From the NCBI RefSeq assembly GCF_030815485.1, contig NZ_JAUSWV010000002.1, positions 6,572,001 to 6,636,000 on the forward strand: a stretch of 64,000 nt of DNA, read 5' to 3'. Source of the stretch: Streptomyces rishiriensis. Lineage in GTDB: Bacteria > Actinomycetota > Actinomycetes > Streptomycetales > Streptomycetaceae. Positions within the stretch are counted from its first letter, which is position 1; every line of letters begins with the position of its first letter. Under the pieces are notes generated by a model. It was not told the DNA's origin, searched no databases, and was given only the letters and a program-made list of their open reading frames with translations. Positions 43,185 to 51,355 of this stretch are shown here, piece by piece. The translations under genes and the position numbers were made by a program.

Positions 43185-44330
43185 TTGCATTTCTCCACCT
43201 CCACCTCTTCCACCTCCTCCTCTTCGGCGTTGCCGCTGCCTCTCGCCGCGTACGGCTGGGACGCAGACCGGGAGGCCGAGTTCGCCCCCTGCGCCGAGCG
43301 CGGCCTGCTGCCCGGCCGTGTCGTGCGGGTCGACCGTGGGATGTGCGATGTCGTCACCACGGCAGGCGTCGTGCGCGCCGACACCGAGTTCGTCGTTCCC
43401 CGTGACCCGCTGAAGGTCGTGTGCACGGGCGACTGGGTCGCCGTCGACCCCGAGAGCGCCGATCCGCGGTACGTACGGACCCTTCTGACGCGCCGTACGG
43501 CCTTTGTGCGCTCTACCTCCTCCAAGCGGTCGGAGGGGCAGATCCTCGCCGCCAACGTCGACCACGCCGTCATCGCGATGTCGCTGGCCGTCGAACTCGA
43601 CCTCGGCCGCGTCGAGCGGTTCCTGGCGCTGGCCTGGGAGTCCGGCGCCCAGCCCGTCGTCGTGCTCACCAAGGCGGACCTGGTGCCCGACCCGGTCGCG
43701 CTGTCGTATCTCGTCGAGGACGTCTGCGCGAGCGCGCCCGGCGTGCCCGTGCTCTCCGTCTGCGCACGCGACGGCGACGGCGTCGAGGAGCTCGCCGACC
43801 TCCTCGGGCGGGGCACCTCCGTGCTGCTCGGGGCGTCCGGAGCGGGCAAGTCGACGCTCGCGAACGCGCTCGTCGGTGAGGATGTCATGGGCGTCCAGGC
43901 CACCCGCGACATGGACGGCAAGGGGCGGCACACCACCACCACCCGCAACCTGCTGCCGCTGCCCGGCGGGGGCGTCCTCATCGACACGCCGGGACTGCGC
44001 GGCGTCGGCCTCTGGGACGCGGGCTCCGGGGTCGGCCAGGTCTTCGCGGAGATCGAGGAGTTCGCCCGGGGCTGCCGGTTCCAGGACTGCGCTCACGAGT
44101 CCGAGCCGGGATGCGCGGTACGGGCGGCCGTCGAGGACGGGGAGCTGCCGCCGCGCCGGCTGGAGAGCTACCACAAGCTCGTTCGGGAGAACCAGTGGAT
44201 CGTCGCCAAGTCCGACGCCCGCATGCGCGCCGACGTCCGCCAGGACTGGAAGCGCAAGCAGGCCGCCGGCCGGGCCGCGGGGGAGGCGAAGCGGGGGCGC
44301 GGTCCGTGGCGACCCGCTCCTCCGCGGTAG
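43185..44330 (+). CDS. rsgA: Ribosome small-subunit-dependent GTPase A
   Basis: A 381-residue circularly permuted GTPase that helps mature the 30S subunit. The N-terminal OB fold is RVVRVDRGMCDVVTTAGVVRAD. The GTPase motifs come in the permuted order: TKADL (G4), SVCARDGDG (G5), GASGAGKSTLANAL (G1) and DTPGLRGVGLW (G3). The C-terminal zinc site is GCRFQDCAHESEPGC. The start is TTG 43185, with GAAGGG 7 bases upstream and a Ser/Thr-rich run before LAAYGWDADREAEFAP, the usual N-terminus. The Lys/Arg-rich tail is typical of actinomycete members. Confidence 0.95.
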   Translation: MHFSTSTSSTSSSSALPLPLAAYGWDADREAEFAPCAERGLLPGRVVRVDRGMCDVVTTAGVVRADTEFVVPRDPLKVVCTGDWVAVDPESADPRYVRTLLTRRTAFVRSTSSKRSEGQILAANVDHAVIAMSLAVELDLGRVERFLALAWESGAQPVVVLTKADLVPDPVALSYLVEDVCASAPGVPVLSVCARDGDGVEELADLLGRGTSVLLGASGAGKSTLANALVGEDVMGVQATRDMDGKGRHTTTTRNLLPLPGGGVLIDTPGLRGVGLWDAGSGVGQVFAEIEEFARGCRFQDCAHESEPGCAVRAAVEDGELPPRRLESYHKLVRENQWIVAKSDARMRADVRQDWKRKQAAGRAAGEAKRGRGPWRPAPPR

Positions 44331-44908
44331 GGCGCGGGTGGTGCGATGAGGCGAGCCGGTTCGGGGAGCGTGTGCCTGTTGCGGTGCGGTTGCCGGTTGC
44401 CGGTCGCGGTGTCGCGTGGGTGGTGCGGTGAGTCGGGCCGGTTCGGGGAGCGTGTGCCTGTTTCGGTAGCCGTTACCAGTCGCAGTAACGGCTGTCTGGT
44501 CCGGTAACGGGTGTCTGGTCCGGTGGCGCGTGCCGGTTCCGGGGACGCGTGCTTGTTCCAGCAACGGCTGCCGTCGCGGTGCCGCGTGTGTGGTCCGGCG
44601 ATGGCGACGGCTGCCGTCGCGGTAACGCGTGCGCTGTCCGGCGATGTTGTCGGGCGGTGCCGTGTGTGTCGTCCGGTAATGCTGACCGGGACACCGGTAA
44701 GCGTTACCGAGCCCGAAATCGGTTGCTTGTTGCGGAAACGGTTGCCGGTCCCGGCAATGGCGTGCCCTGTTTCGGTAACGCTGCCAGTCCCCGGCGAGAG
44801 GTGTGTCTGCCCTGGTGACGCTGCCGGTCCGGCAAGCCGTTTCCGGGGTCCAGCGTCACGTCCGATTTCCGCTAGCGCGGCTCCTCCCGGGCGCGAAGAC
44901 TGGGGTTC
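44331..44908. repeat. Gene-free region of degenerate GGTAACG/GGTTCCGG repeats
   Basis: About 480 bases are built from variants of GCCGGTTCGGGGAGCGTGTG, GTCTGGTCCGGTAACG and TTGCGGAAACGGTTGCCGG. The segments near 44354-44382 and 44438-44466 are close copies 84 bases apart. No gene. The last 70 bases lead into the alkA gene. Confidence 0.7.
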
Positions 44909-46402
44909 ATGACGGACCAGGACACGCGTTACGAGGCGGTCCGCAGCAGGGACGCCCGGTTCGACGGCGAGTTCTTCTTCGCCGTCGAGACCACCGGCAT
45001 CTACTGCCGCCCCAGCTGCCCCGCCGTGACGCCGAAACGCCACAACGTGCGTTTCTTCGCGACGGCCGCCGCCGCGCAGGGCTCGGGTTTCCGGGCCTGC
45101 CGGCGGTGCCGTCCGGACGCCGTGCCGGGATCGGCCGACTGGAACGCGCGCGCCGATGTCGTCGGCCGGGCCATGCGGCTCATCGGCGACGGCGTCGTCG
45201 ACCGGGAGGGGGTCACCGGGCTCGCCGTACGGCTCGGCTACAGCGCCCGGCAGGTGCAACGGCAGCTCACCGCGGAGCTCGGTGCGGGACCGGTCGCCCT
45301 CGCGCGGGCGCAGCGTGCTCACACCGCGCGGGTCCTGCTCCAGACGACGGGCCTGCCGGTCACGGAGATCGCCTTCGCGTCCGGGTTCGCCAGCGTGCGC
45401 CAGTTCAACGACACCGTCCGGACCGTGTACGCCACGACCCCGACCGAGCTGCGGGCCGCGGTACGCGCGACCCGCCGCACCGCCACCCCGTCCGCCGGAA
45501 TCCCGCTGCGGCTCGCCCACCGGGGCCCGTACCACGCGGGCGCCGTGTTCGATCTGCTGCGACGGGAGGCCGTGGCCGGGGTGGAGGAGGTGAGCGGACC
45601 GCCCGGCGGGCGCACCTACCGCCGTACGCTGCGGCTGCCGTACGGCACGGGGATCGTCGCCGTGGACGAGCGGGCGGGCGACCCGGGCCGGGCCTCGGCC
45701 GTGCATCCCGGCGGCTGGCTCGACGCCCGGCTGCATCTCACCGACCCGCGCGACCTCACCACCGCCGTCCAGCGGCTGCGGAGGCTGTTCGACCTCGACT
45801 CCGACCCGTACGCCGTCGACGAGCGGCTCGGCGCCGATCCGCGGCTCGCCCCGCTGGTCGCCGCCCGGCCGGGACTGCGTGCGCCGGGGGCCGCCGATCC
45901 GGAGGAGTACGCGGTGCGGGCGGTCGTGGGGCGAGCGGCGGCCGAACGGCTCGTCCGCGCCCACGGCAAGGCACTCGACACCCCGTGCGGAACCCTCACC
46001 CACCTTTTCCCCGAGCCGGCCGTCCTGGCGCAGTCGGCGTCCGAGGCCGGGTCTGTGTCTGTGCCTGTGGCTGAGGCTGAGGCAGCGACCGGGACCACGA
46101 CCAGGTCCGGGACCACGACCAGGTCCGGCAGCAGGTCCGGGGCCGGGGCCGAGGGGCCGCTGGGCGTCCTCACCGCCGCCCTCGCCGACGGCACCGTACG
46201 GCTGGACCCGGGCGTCGACCGGGACGACGCCCAGCAGGCGCTGCTCGCGCTGCCCGGGCTGGACGCCCGTACCATCGCGGAGATCCGTGCCCGTGCCCTC
46301 GGCGACCCCGACGTCGTGCCGCCCGGCCTGGACGTCCCCGACACCTGGCGCCCCTGGCGCACCTACGCCCTGCACCATCTGCGCGCCGCGGAGGAACGAT
46401 GA
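44909..46402 (+). CDS. alkA: Ada-type regulator fused to AlkA-like DNA glycosylase
   Basis: A 497-residue fusion for alkylation damage. The Ada zinc domain has C33, C37, C64 and C67 (IYCRPSC, ACRRCRP), with C33 the likely methyl-phosphotriester acceptor. AraC-type helix-turn-helix motifs follow (80-185; VTGLAVRLGYSARQVQRQLTAEL, VTEIAFASGFASVRQFNDTVR). The AlkA N-terminal domain (195-310) and a HhH-GPD glycosylase domain (LTAALADGTVRLDPGVDRDDAQQALLALPGLDARTIAEIRARALG) complete it. A low-complexity insert (about 374-410, SGTTTRSGSRSG) interrupts the last domain. The stretch after ALGDPD is short. It overlaps ogt by ATGA. Confidence 0.93.
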   Translation: MTDQDTRYEAVRSRDARFDGEFFFAVETTGIYCRPSCPAVTPKRHNVRFFATAAAAQGSGFRACRRCRPDAVPGSADWNARADVVGRAMRLIGDGVVDREGVTGLAVRLGYSARQVQRQLTAELGAGPVALARAQRAHTARVLLQTTGLPVTEIAFASGFASVRQFNDTVRTVYATTPTELRAAVRATRRTATPSAGIPLRLAHRGPYHAGAVFDLLRREAVAGVEEVSGPPGGRTYRRTLRLPYGTGIVAVDERAGDPGRASAVHPGGWLDARLHLTDPRDLTTAVQRLRRLFDLDSDPYAVDERLGADPRLAPLVAARPGLRAPGAADPEEYAVRAVVGRAAAERLVRAHGKALDTPCGTLTHLFPEPAVLAQSASEAGSVSVPVAEAEAATGTTTRSGTTTRSGSRSGAGAEGPLGVLTAALADGTVRLDPGVDRDDAQQALLALPGLDARTIAEIRARALGDPDVVPPGLDVPDTWRPWRTYALHHLRAAEER

Positions 46403-46911
46403 CCGACCTGACGTACTGGACCAGCGTGGAGAGCCCGCTCGGTCCGCTGCTGCTGACCGCCGACGCCGACTCGACGCTGACGTCGCTCTCCGTGCCCGGA
46501 CAGAAGGGCGGTCGGACCGTCCAGGACGGCTGGCGGCACGACCCCGGGCCCTTCCGCTCCGCCGTGGAGCAGCTCGCCGCCTATTTCGCCGCCGAGCTGA
46601 AGGAGTTCCGGCTGCCGCTGCGCAGTGACGGCACCGAGTTCCGCGAGCGCGTGTGGGCCGCCCTCGACTCCGTGCCCTACGGCGCGACGACCACCTACGG
46701 CGAGATCGCCGCCCGCGTCGGCGCCTCGCGGATGGCCGTACGGGCCGTCGGAGGGGCGATCGGGGCGAATCCGCTGCTGATCGTGCGCCCCTGCCACCGG
46801 GTGATCGGCGCCGACGGCTCGCTGACGGGATACGCGGGCGGGCTGGAGCGCAAGGTGCGGCTGCTCTCGCTGGAGGGCTCGCTCCAGGAGCGGTCCCAGA
46901 CCTTGGTCTGA
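46399..46911 (+). CDS. ogt: Methylated-DNA--protein-cysteine methyltransferase
   Basis: A 170-residue suicide repair protein that takes the methyl group from O6-methylguanine onto its own cysteine. FRERVWAALDSVPYGATTTYGEIAARVGASRMAVRAVGGAIGANPLLIVRPCHRVIGADGSLTGYAGGLERK carries the helix-turn-helix arginine finger, the hinge Asn and the PCHRV active site. Its start overlaps the alkA stop (ATGA), so the two are co-expressed; the Ada part of AlkA probably activates both after alkylation. Confidence 0.96.
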   Translation: MTDLTYWTSVESPLGPLLLTADADSTLTSLSVPGQKGGRTVQDGWRHDPGPFRSAVEQLAAYFAAELKEFRLPLRSDGTEFRERVWAALDSVPYGATTTYGEIAARVGASRMAVRAVGGAIGANPLLIVRPCHRVIGADGSLTGYAGGLERKVRLLSLEGSLQERSQTLV

Positions 46912-47040
46912 TCGAGTGGCCGTCGTTCGGATCGAGTGGCTGTCGGCCTGGTCGAGTGGCCGTCGTCCCGAGGGGGAGGCCGTCGTCCGGTCGAAGGGCC
47001 GTCGCCCTGGTCGTGGGGCCGCCGTCGGGGAAGGGGCGGG
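46912..47040. repeat. GAGTGGCCGTCG tandem-like repeats
   Basis: Five to six variants of GATCGAGTGGCCGTCG or GGGCCGTCG at 20-24 base intervals fill the convergent gap after ogt. Not a clear terminator. Confidence 0.7.
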
Positions 47041-47523
47041 TCATCCCCACAGAACCGTCCCCAGCCATGCGCCCATGATCAACAGGCAGGTGAACAGCTC
47101 CGCGAGAACGCTGGAGCCGCCCGAGCGCATCGCCGTGCGCAGGGCCGCCCGGGCTTCGCCGTGGCGGCCCAGACGGAGACGTTCGGAGAGATAGATGCCG
47201 CCCATGAAGCCGGGGATCGCGCCGATCACGGGGAGCAGGAAGAAGCCGAGGAACGCGCCGAGCCCCGCGTACACCGCCATCCGGGGGGTCGCGCCGCTCT
47301 CCCGCAGCCGACGGGGCGGCAGCGTCCAGAGCACCACCTGTGACAGGAACAGCGTCACCGTGGCACCGACGAGCACGAACCAGGCGACCGGCTGCGGATC
47401 CTCCAGCGCCCACCACAGGACCGCGGCCCACACCAGCCACGACCCCGGTACGCCGGGCACCAGCACTCCGCACAGGCCGAGCAGAATGACCAGTCCGACC
47501 AGCAGGAGTTGCGCCACTCCCAT
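47041..47523 (-). CDS. DUF456 membrane protein
   Basis: A 160-residue membrane protein of the DUF456 family with four to five helices (LLLVGLVILLGLCGVLVPGVPGSWLVWAAVLWWAL, WFVLVGATVTLFLSQVVLW, GLGAFLGFFLLPVIGAIPGFMGGIYLSERLR, FTCLLIMGAWLGTVLWG). The glycine-zipper motif GxxxGFxxxPVxGxxPGFxxGxYxxE is the family signature and resembles glycine-zipper segments of small channel-like proteins. Function unknown. Start ATG 47523. Confidence 0.92.
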   Translation of the reverse strand: MGVAQLLLVGLVILLGLCGVLVPGVPGSWLVWAAVLWWALEDPQPVAWFVLVGATVTLFLSQVVLWTLPPRRLRESGATPRMAVYAGLGAFLGFFLLPVIGAIPGFMGGIYLSERLRLGRHGEARAALRTAMRSGGSSVLAELFTCLLIMGAWLGTVLWG

Positions 47524-47595
47524 CTGCCCAGGGTGCCCGAGTAAGGGAGAACCCGCAGGTCAAGGCGTGGAGTCCAGGACCCGTGCCGCGCGGGG

Positions 47596-48579
47596 TCAGT
47601 GCTCGCGGGCCACCCAGCCCCGTTCGTACGCGTGCCAGCCCAGTTGCAACCGGGTCGTCACTCCCGTCAGCTCCATCAGCCCCTTCACCCGCCGCTGCAC
47701 GGTCCGCAGCCCGAGGTCGAGCTGCTTGGCCGCGCTCGCGTCGGTCATCCCGGCCAGCAGCAGGGAAAGGATCTCCAGGTCGGTGGCGTCGGGACCGTCC
47801 TGGGCCTGCTCGATCACGCCGGCCGCTCCGAGGCGCAGCGGCAGCGCCTCCCGCCACACGGACTCGAACAGGCCCGACAGCAGCTCCAGCAGCCCGCTGG
47901 CGTGCACCACCAGCGCGGCGGGCTCGGCCGAGCGGCCGGTCAGCGGCACCAGGGCGAGGGAGCGGTCGGCGACGACCAGCTTCGTCGGCACCCGGTCCAC
48001 CACCCGCACCTGTTCGTCCCGGTTCAGCGCGGCGGTCAGCTCCGTCATGCCGTCCGGCTGGTCGAGCACCGCCCGCTCCAGTACGACGCGGTAGCGCACC
48101 CCGCGGGCGGTCGCCCGCTCCTCGGCCTCGTTCTCGGCGCCGGTCACGGCGACCGGGATGCCGGTGACCAGCGCGCACACCTCCTCGCTCGCCCCGAGCT
48201 GGATCTGCAGGAAGCGCTGGGCGACGGCGGCCGCGCCGGTCACCACCTCGACCAGGTCGTGCACGGCGGGTTCGGCGGCGGCCGCCCGGTACTCCTCGGC
48301 GAGCAGGGCCGCCGCCAGCTCGGCCTTCTCCAGCTCGTGCCGCTGCTGGGTGAGCAGCGCGCCCAGGGCGACGCCCGGAGGCGCGGCGACCCAGCGACCG
48401 GGGCGACCCGAGGACTGGGCGGCGAGACCGTGCCGTTCCAGCCGGCGCAACGCGCGCTCGGTGTCGTGCTCGCCGAGGGCCAGCCGACGCGCCAGGTCGG
48501 GCACGTCCGCGGCGCCCACGGACACCAGCGCCCGGTACGCCGACTCGTGCGTGCCGTCCAGCCCTATCGCTCCGAGCAT
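47596..48579 (-). CDS. TrmB/LuxR-type helix-turn-helix regulator
   Basis: A 327-residue regulator. The N-terminal TrmB-like winged helix (1-75; LGLDGTHESAYRALVSVGAADVPDLARRLALGEHDTERALRRLERHGLA) is followed by a central PLD-like or sensor domain (VRYRVVLERAVLDQPDGMTELTAAL, VPTKLVVADRSLALVPLTG). The C-terminal LuxR helix-turn-helix (275-320) is DLEILSLLLAGMTDASAAKQLDLGLRTVQRRVKGLMELTG. This layout is frequent in Streptomyces secondary-metabolism and stress regulation. AAGGAGG precedes ATG 48579. Ligand unknown. Divergent from the phosphatase gene. Confidence 0.92.
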   Translation of the reverse strand: MLGAIGLDGTHESAYRALVSVGAADVPDLARRLALGEHDTERALRRLERHGLAAQSSGRPGRWVAAPPGVALGALLTQQRHELEKAELAAALLAEEYRAAAAEPAVHDLVEVVTGAAAVAQRFLQIQLGASEEVCALVTGIPVAVTGAENEAEERATARGVRYRVVLERAVLDQPDGMTELTAALNRDEQVRVVDRVPTKLVVADRSLALVPLTGRSAEPAALVVHASGLLELLSGLFESVWREALPLRLGAAGVIEQAQDGPDATDLEILSLLLAGMTDASAAKQLDLGLRTVQRRVKGLMELTGVTTRLQLGWHAYERGWVAREH

Positions 48580-49025
48580 CGGGGTCCTCCTCCTTCTGAC
48601 GTCCCGTGAGTGGCGGGAAACAGCCACGGCGTAAACCCGCCGCCGCACATCATCGCCGTACCGCCGGTCACTCTGCCAAGGTGTGGCCACGGCGGAAACA
48701 CGTGATCATCCACTGATCAGCCACAGCGGAGGTCCAACCGCGCCGTGCAGACTCGGGCCGGTCGGCCACATCGCCGCGGCACGGAAACCTTTCGAAACGT
48801 GATCCGGGCTCATGACGCGCAGGGGCGCACAGGGGATGAGTTCGGGTCACCCCATGTCGCCGGGCGGTTCTCCCGTGGGGGGTGGAACCGCCCGGCGACC
48901 TTTGCCGCACCCTGTTTCGCACTGCCGTCCAGGACGTCACTCGGTCCTCTGTTCGACACACCCGCGGTGGCGCATTTTCCGGATGCCCCGTATTCATCGT
49001 GCCCGTGCGGTGGACAATCGGGGGC
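48580..49025. other. Divergent promoter region with perfect inverted repeat
   Basis: 446 gene-free bases between the TrmB/LuxR regulator and the PP2C-like gene. The main feature is the hairpin at 48856-48899. Confidence 0.6.
48856..48899. promoter_or_regulatory. Perfect 15-base inverted repeat with 14-base loop
   Basis: GTCGCCGGGCGGTTC and GAACCGCCCGGCGAC are exact complements, followed by CTTT. It could be a terminator of a short RNA, an attenuator for the phosphatase gene 127 bases on, or an operator. Confidence 0.55.
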
Positions 49026-51293
49026 ATGAGCCAGCAGGGGGGTAGGCCCACCGGTCACGAGGACGACTGGTGGGGGCAGTTGTACGACGACGCCACCGAG
49101 GACACGGGGCCCGCGCGCACCGCAGACTCCCTGGACGACCGATTCGCCTCGGCCGCCAAGACGGTGAGCGCCACGGACACGGCGGGGAGCGCGGGTGCGC
49201 CGGACGGCGTCGGCGGACCCGGGGCCACGGCAGACCAGCGGTACCCGGAGGGCACGGGCGACACGGGCGACACGGACGGCCACGGTGGCGACACGGACGG
49301 CCCGGGCGGCGGCGCGAACGTCCCGGGTCCGCTGCCGTCGCCCTGTGCCGAGCGGTCCGGTTCCGCGGGGCAGACCGACTGGTGGGCCTCGCCGGCGGCC
49401 CCGACGGCAGGTACGCCACCGTCCCCGTCCTCTGGACGCTCTCCCTCTCCGGAAGCCGCCGTTCCGCCGCCCCGGAGCAGATCCACCGCCGAGCCGGCGC
49501 CGGGGCCGCACACCGAGTGGCGCGACCCGTGGGGCACCGGCCGTGCTCCCGAACAGACTGGTGCCGGTGCCGGTGCCGGTGCCGGTGCCGGTGCCGGACG
49601 GGACGATGACGAGCGTGACGTCCGGAGTGACGCCGAGCGCGGCACCGGTCGTGACGCCGGTCGTGACGCCGAGCGAGGCACCGGTCGTGACGCCGAGCGT
49701 GACGACCAGCGCGGCACCGGTCGTGACGACGAGCGTGACGGCATCGGGCGCAGTGCGAAGGACGACGCCGCCGGGCGGGTCCTCGGCGTCGGCGGAGGTG
49801 CCGTGGAAGCGGAACAGGGCGCCCGAACGCCGGGGCGGCACCGCGCACCCTGGGAGCCGCCGTCGGCCACGCCCGCCGGTCCCACGAGCTTCCCGACCGG
49901 CCCGCTCCCACCGGGATTCGCCGAGCGGGGGCTCCACGGCCCCGCCCCCTCGCCCGCCGACGGCCGAGCGTCGACGCAGGCACGCCCCGACGCCGCCCCG
50001 CCCCCGGCGACGTCCCCCCCGCCTGCACCGCCGTCCATCCCGCCTGCGCCGCCGTCGATCCCACCCGCGGGGGCGGTGACCGCGACCGAGCCGGGGGAGG
50101 GCAGCGGCTCCGCCTCACCCGTCGCTCCACCCCCGCCCGTTACGCCCCCCGTTCCGGCCCACGCGCCGCCGCCCCCGCAGGCGCCCACCGCCTCCGTCGA
50201 CGGCTCGGCAGCCCCCCTCCACGCGACGGAGCCCGCGCCCGCCCCCGTCTCGCCGAGTGCCTCCCCACCAGACCATCCCCCCACCGTCGTCGGCCTGCCC
50301 GCCCCGCCCGCCGTGCCGCCGCTGTCCAGCTCCAGGGACTACGTCGGTTCGGGGCCGCCCACCTACGACGCCGAGCCCACCGGCCTTCCGCCCGCGGACC
50401 CGGACGACCTGGCCGACCTGGTCGCCGACACCGTCCTGGACGGCGCCCGGTACGGAGCCTGGGCGCTGCGGGCCGCGTCGGTGCGCGGGGACTCCGCGCG
50501 CTACCGGGGGGAGCCGCGCCGTGACTCGCTCCTCACCGCCCGCTTCGGCACCGGCGAGCAGGCGCTGATCCTGGTCGCGATGGCGACCGGCGCCCGGGCG
50601 ACCCCGGGAGCGCATCGGGCGGCCGCCGAGGCGTGCCGGTGGATCGGGCGGGCCGTGGGACGCAGTCATGTCCGTCTCGCGGAGGACATAAGGGCGGCCC
50701 GGCGCGGAGACCTCAAGTCGGGCCTGCACCGGCTCACCGACCGCAGCCTCGGACGGCTCCGCGCCAGCGCCGCCGAACAGAACCTGGAACCGGAGGAGTA
50801 CGCGGCCACCTTGCGTTGTCTGCTCCTGCCCGCCGACCCCGACTGCCGTACCCGGGTCTTCTTCGGGGTGGGCGCCGGCGGACTGTTCCGGCTGCGCGGC
50901 GGTGTGTGGCGGGACATCGAACCGCGGGTGGGCGAGGTGAGGGGGGAGCCGGTCGTCGGGTTCGGCTCGCTGCCGGCCGAGACGCCCGAGGGCGACCGGC
51001 TCACCATGGACCTGGGCATCACCACACCGCCGAACCCCTACGACCCGGACCCGGAACCGCCCCGCGAGCCGTTCCGATTCCGCGCCTCCGTGGCACGACC
51101 GGGCGACACGCTCCTGATGTGCACCGACGGCCTGGCCGAGCCCCTGCGCGGCGAGCCGGAACTGTCCGCACACCTGACAGGACGCTGGTCGGGCCCCACT
51201 CCGCCCGGTCTCGCCGCCTTCCTCGCCGACACCCAGGTGAGAGTGAAGGGCTACGCCGACGACCGCACGGCGGCGGCCGTCTGGGAGGCGTAA
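49026..51293 (+). CDS. PP2C-like protein phosphatase with long disordered N-terminus
   Basis: A 755-residue protein. The first 440 residues are low complexity: Gly/Asp/Thr runs, a GAGAGAGAGAG tract, an Asp/Arg/Glu repeat (RGTGRDAERD) and long Pro/Ala stretches. The last 290 residues are a PP2C-type domain: YGAWALRAASVRGDSARYRGEPRRDSLLTARFG, LILVAMATGARATPGAHRAAAEACRW, RVFFGVGAGGLFRLRGG, RPGDTLLMCTDGLAEPL and YADDRTAAAVWEA. The D-G of MCTDG and the final DD are the expected metal ligands, though the first motif reads RGDSARYRGEPRRD rather than the canonical form. It may therefore be a divergent or weak phosphatase. Start ATG 49026. Confidence 0.85.
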   Translation: MSQQGGRPTGHEDDWWGQLYDDATEDTGPARTADSLDDRFASAAKTVSATDTAGSAGAPDGVGGPGATADQRYPEGTGDTGDTDGHGGDTDGPGGGANVPGPLPSPCAERSGSAGQTDWWASPAAPTAGTPPSPSSGRSPSPEAAVPPPRSRSTAEPAPGPHTEWRDPWGTGRAPEQTGAGAGAGAGAGAGRDDDERDVRSDAERGTGRDAGRDAERGTGRDAERDDQRGTGRDDERDGIGRSAKDDAAGRVLGVGGGAVEAEQGARTPGRHRAPWEPPSATPAGPTSFPTGPLPPGFAERGLHGPAPSPADGRASTQARPDAAPPPATSPPPAPPSIPPAPPSIPPAGAVTATEPGEGSGSASPVAPPPPVTPPVPAHAPPPPQAPTASVDGSAAPLHATEPAPAPVSPSASPPDHPPTVVGLPAPPAVPPLSSSRDYVGSGPPTYDAEPTGLPPADPDDLADLVADTVLDGARYGAWALRAASVRGDSARYRGEPRRDSLLTARFGTGEQALILVAMATGARATPGAHRAAAEACRWIGRAVGRSHVRLAEDIRAARRGDLKSGLHRLTDRSLGRLRASAAEQNLEPEEYAATLRCLLLPADPDCRTRVFFGVGAGGLFRLRGGVWRDIEPRVGEVRGEPVVGFGSLPAETPEGDRLTMDLGITTPPNPYDPDPEPPREPFRFRASVARPGDTLLMCTDGLAEPLRGEPELSAHLTGRWSGPTPPGLAAFLADTQVRVKGYADDRTAAAVWEA
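49555..49745. repeat. In-frame minisatellite in the phosphatase gene
   Basis: GGTGCC hexamers (49555-49600) and then CGTGACGCCGAGCG-like 12-15 base units encode the Gly-Ala and Arg-Asp-Glu tracts. Indels in multiples of three would be tolerated. Confidence 0.8.
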
Positions 51294-51355
51294 CCGAGTC
51301 GCGGCGGCCACTGTGGAAGGAGAGACCCGAGGAGACCGAAGGGGTGCGTCGATCC

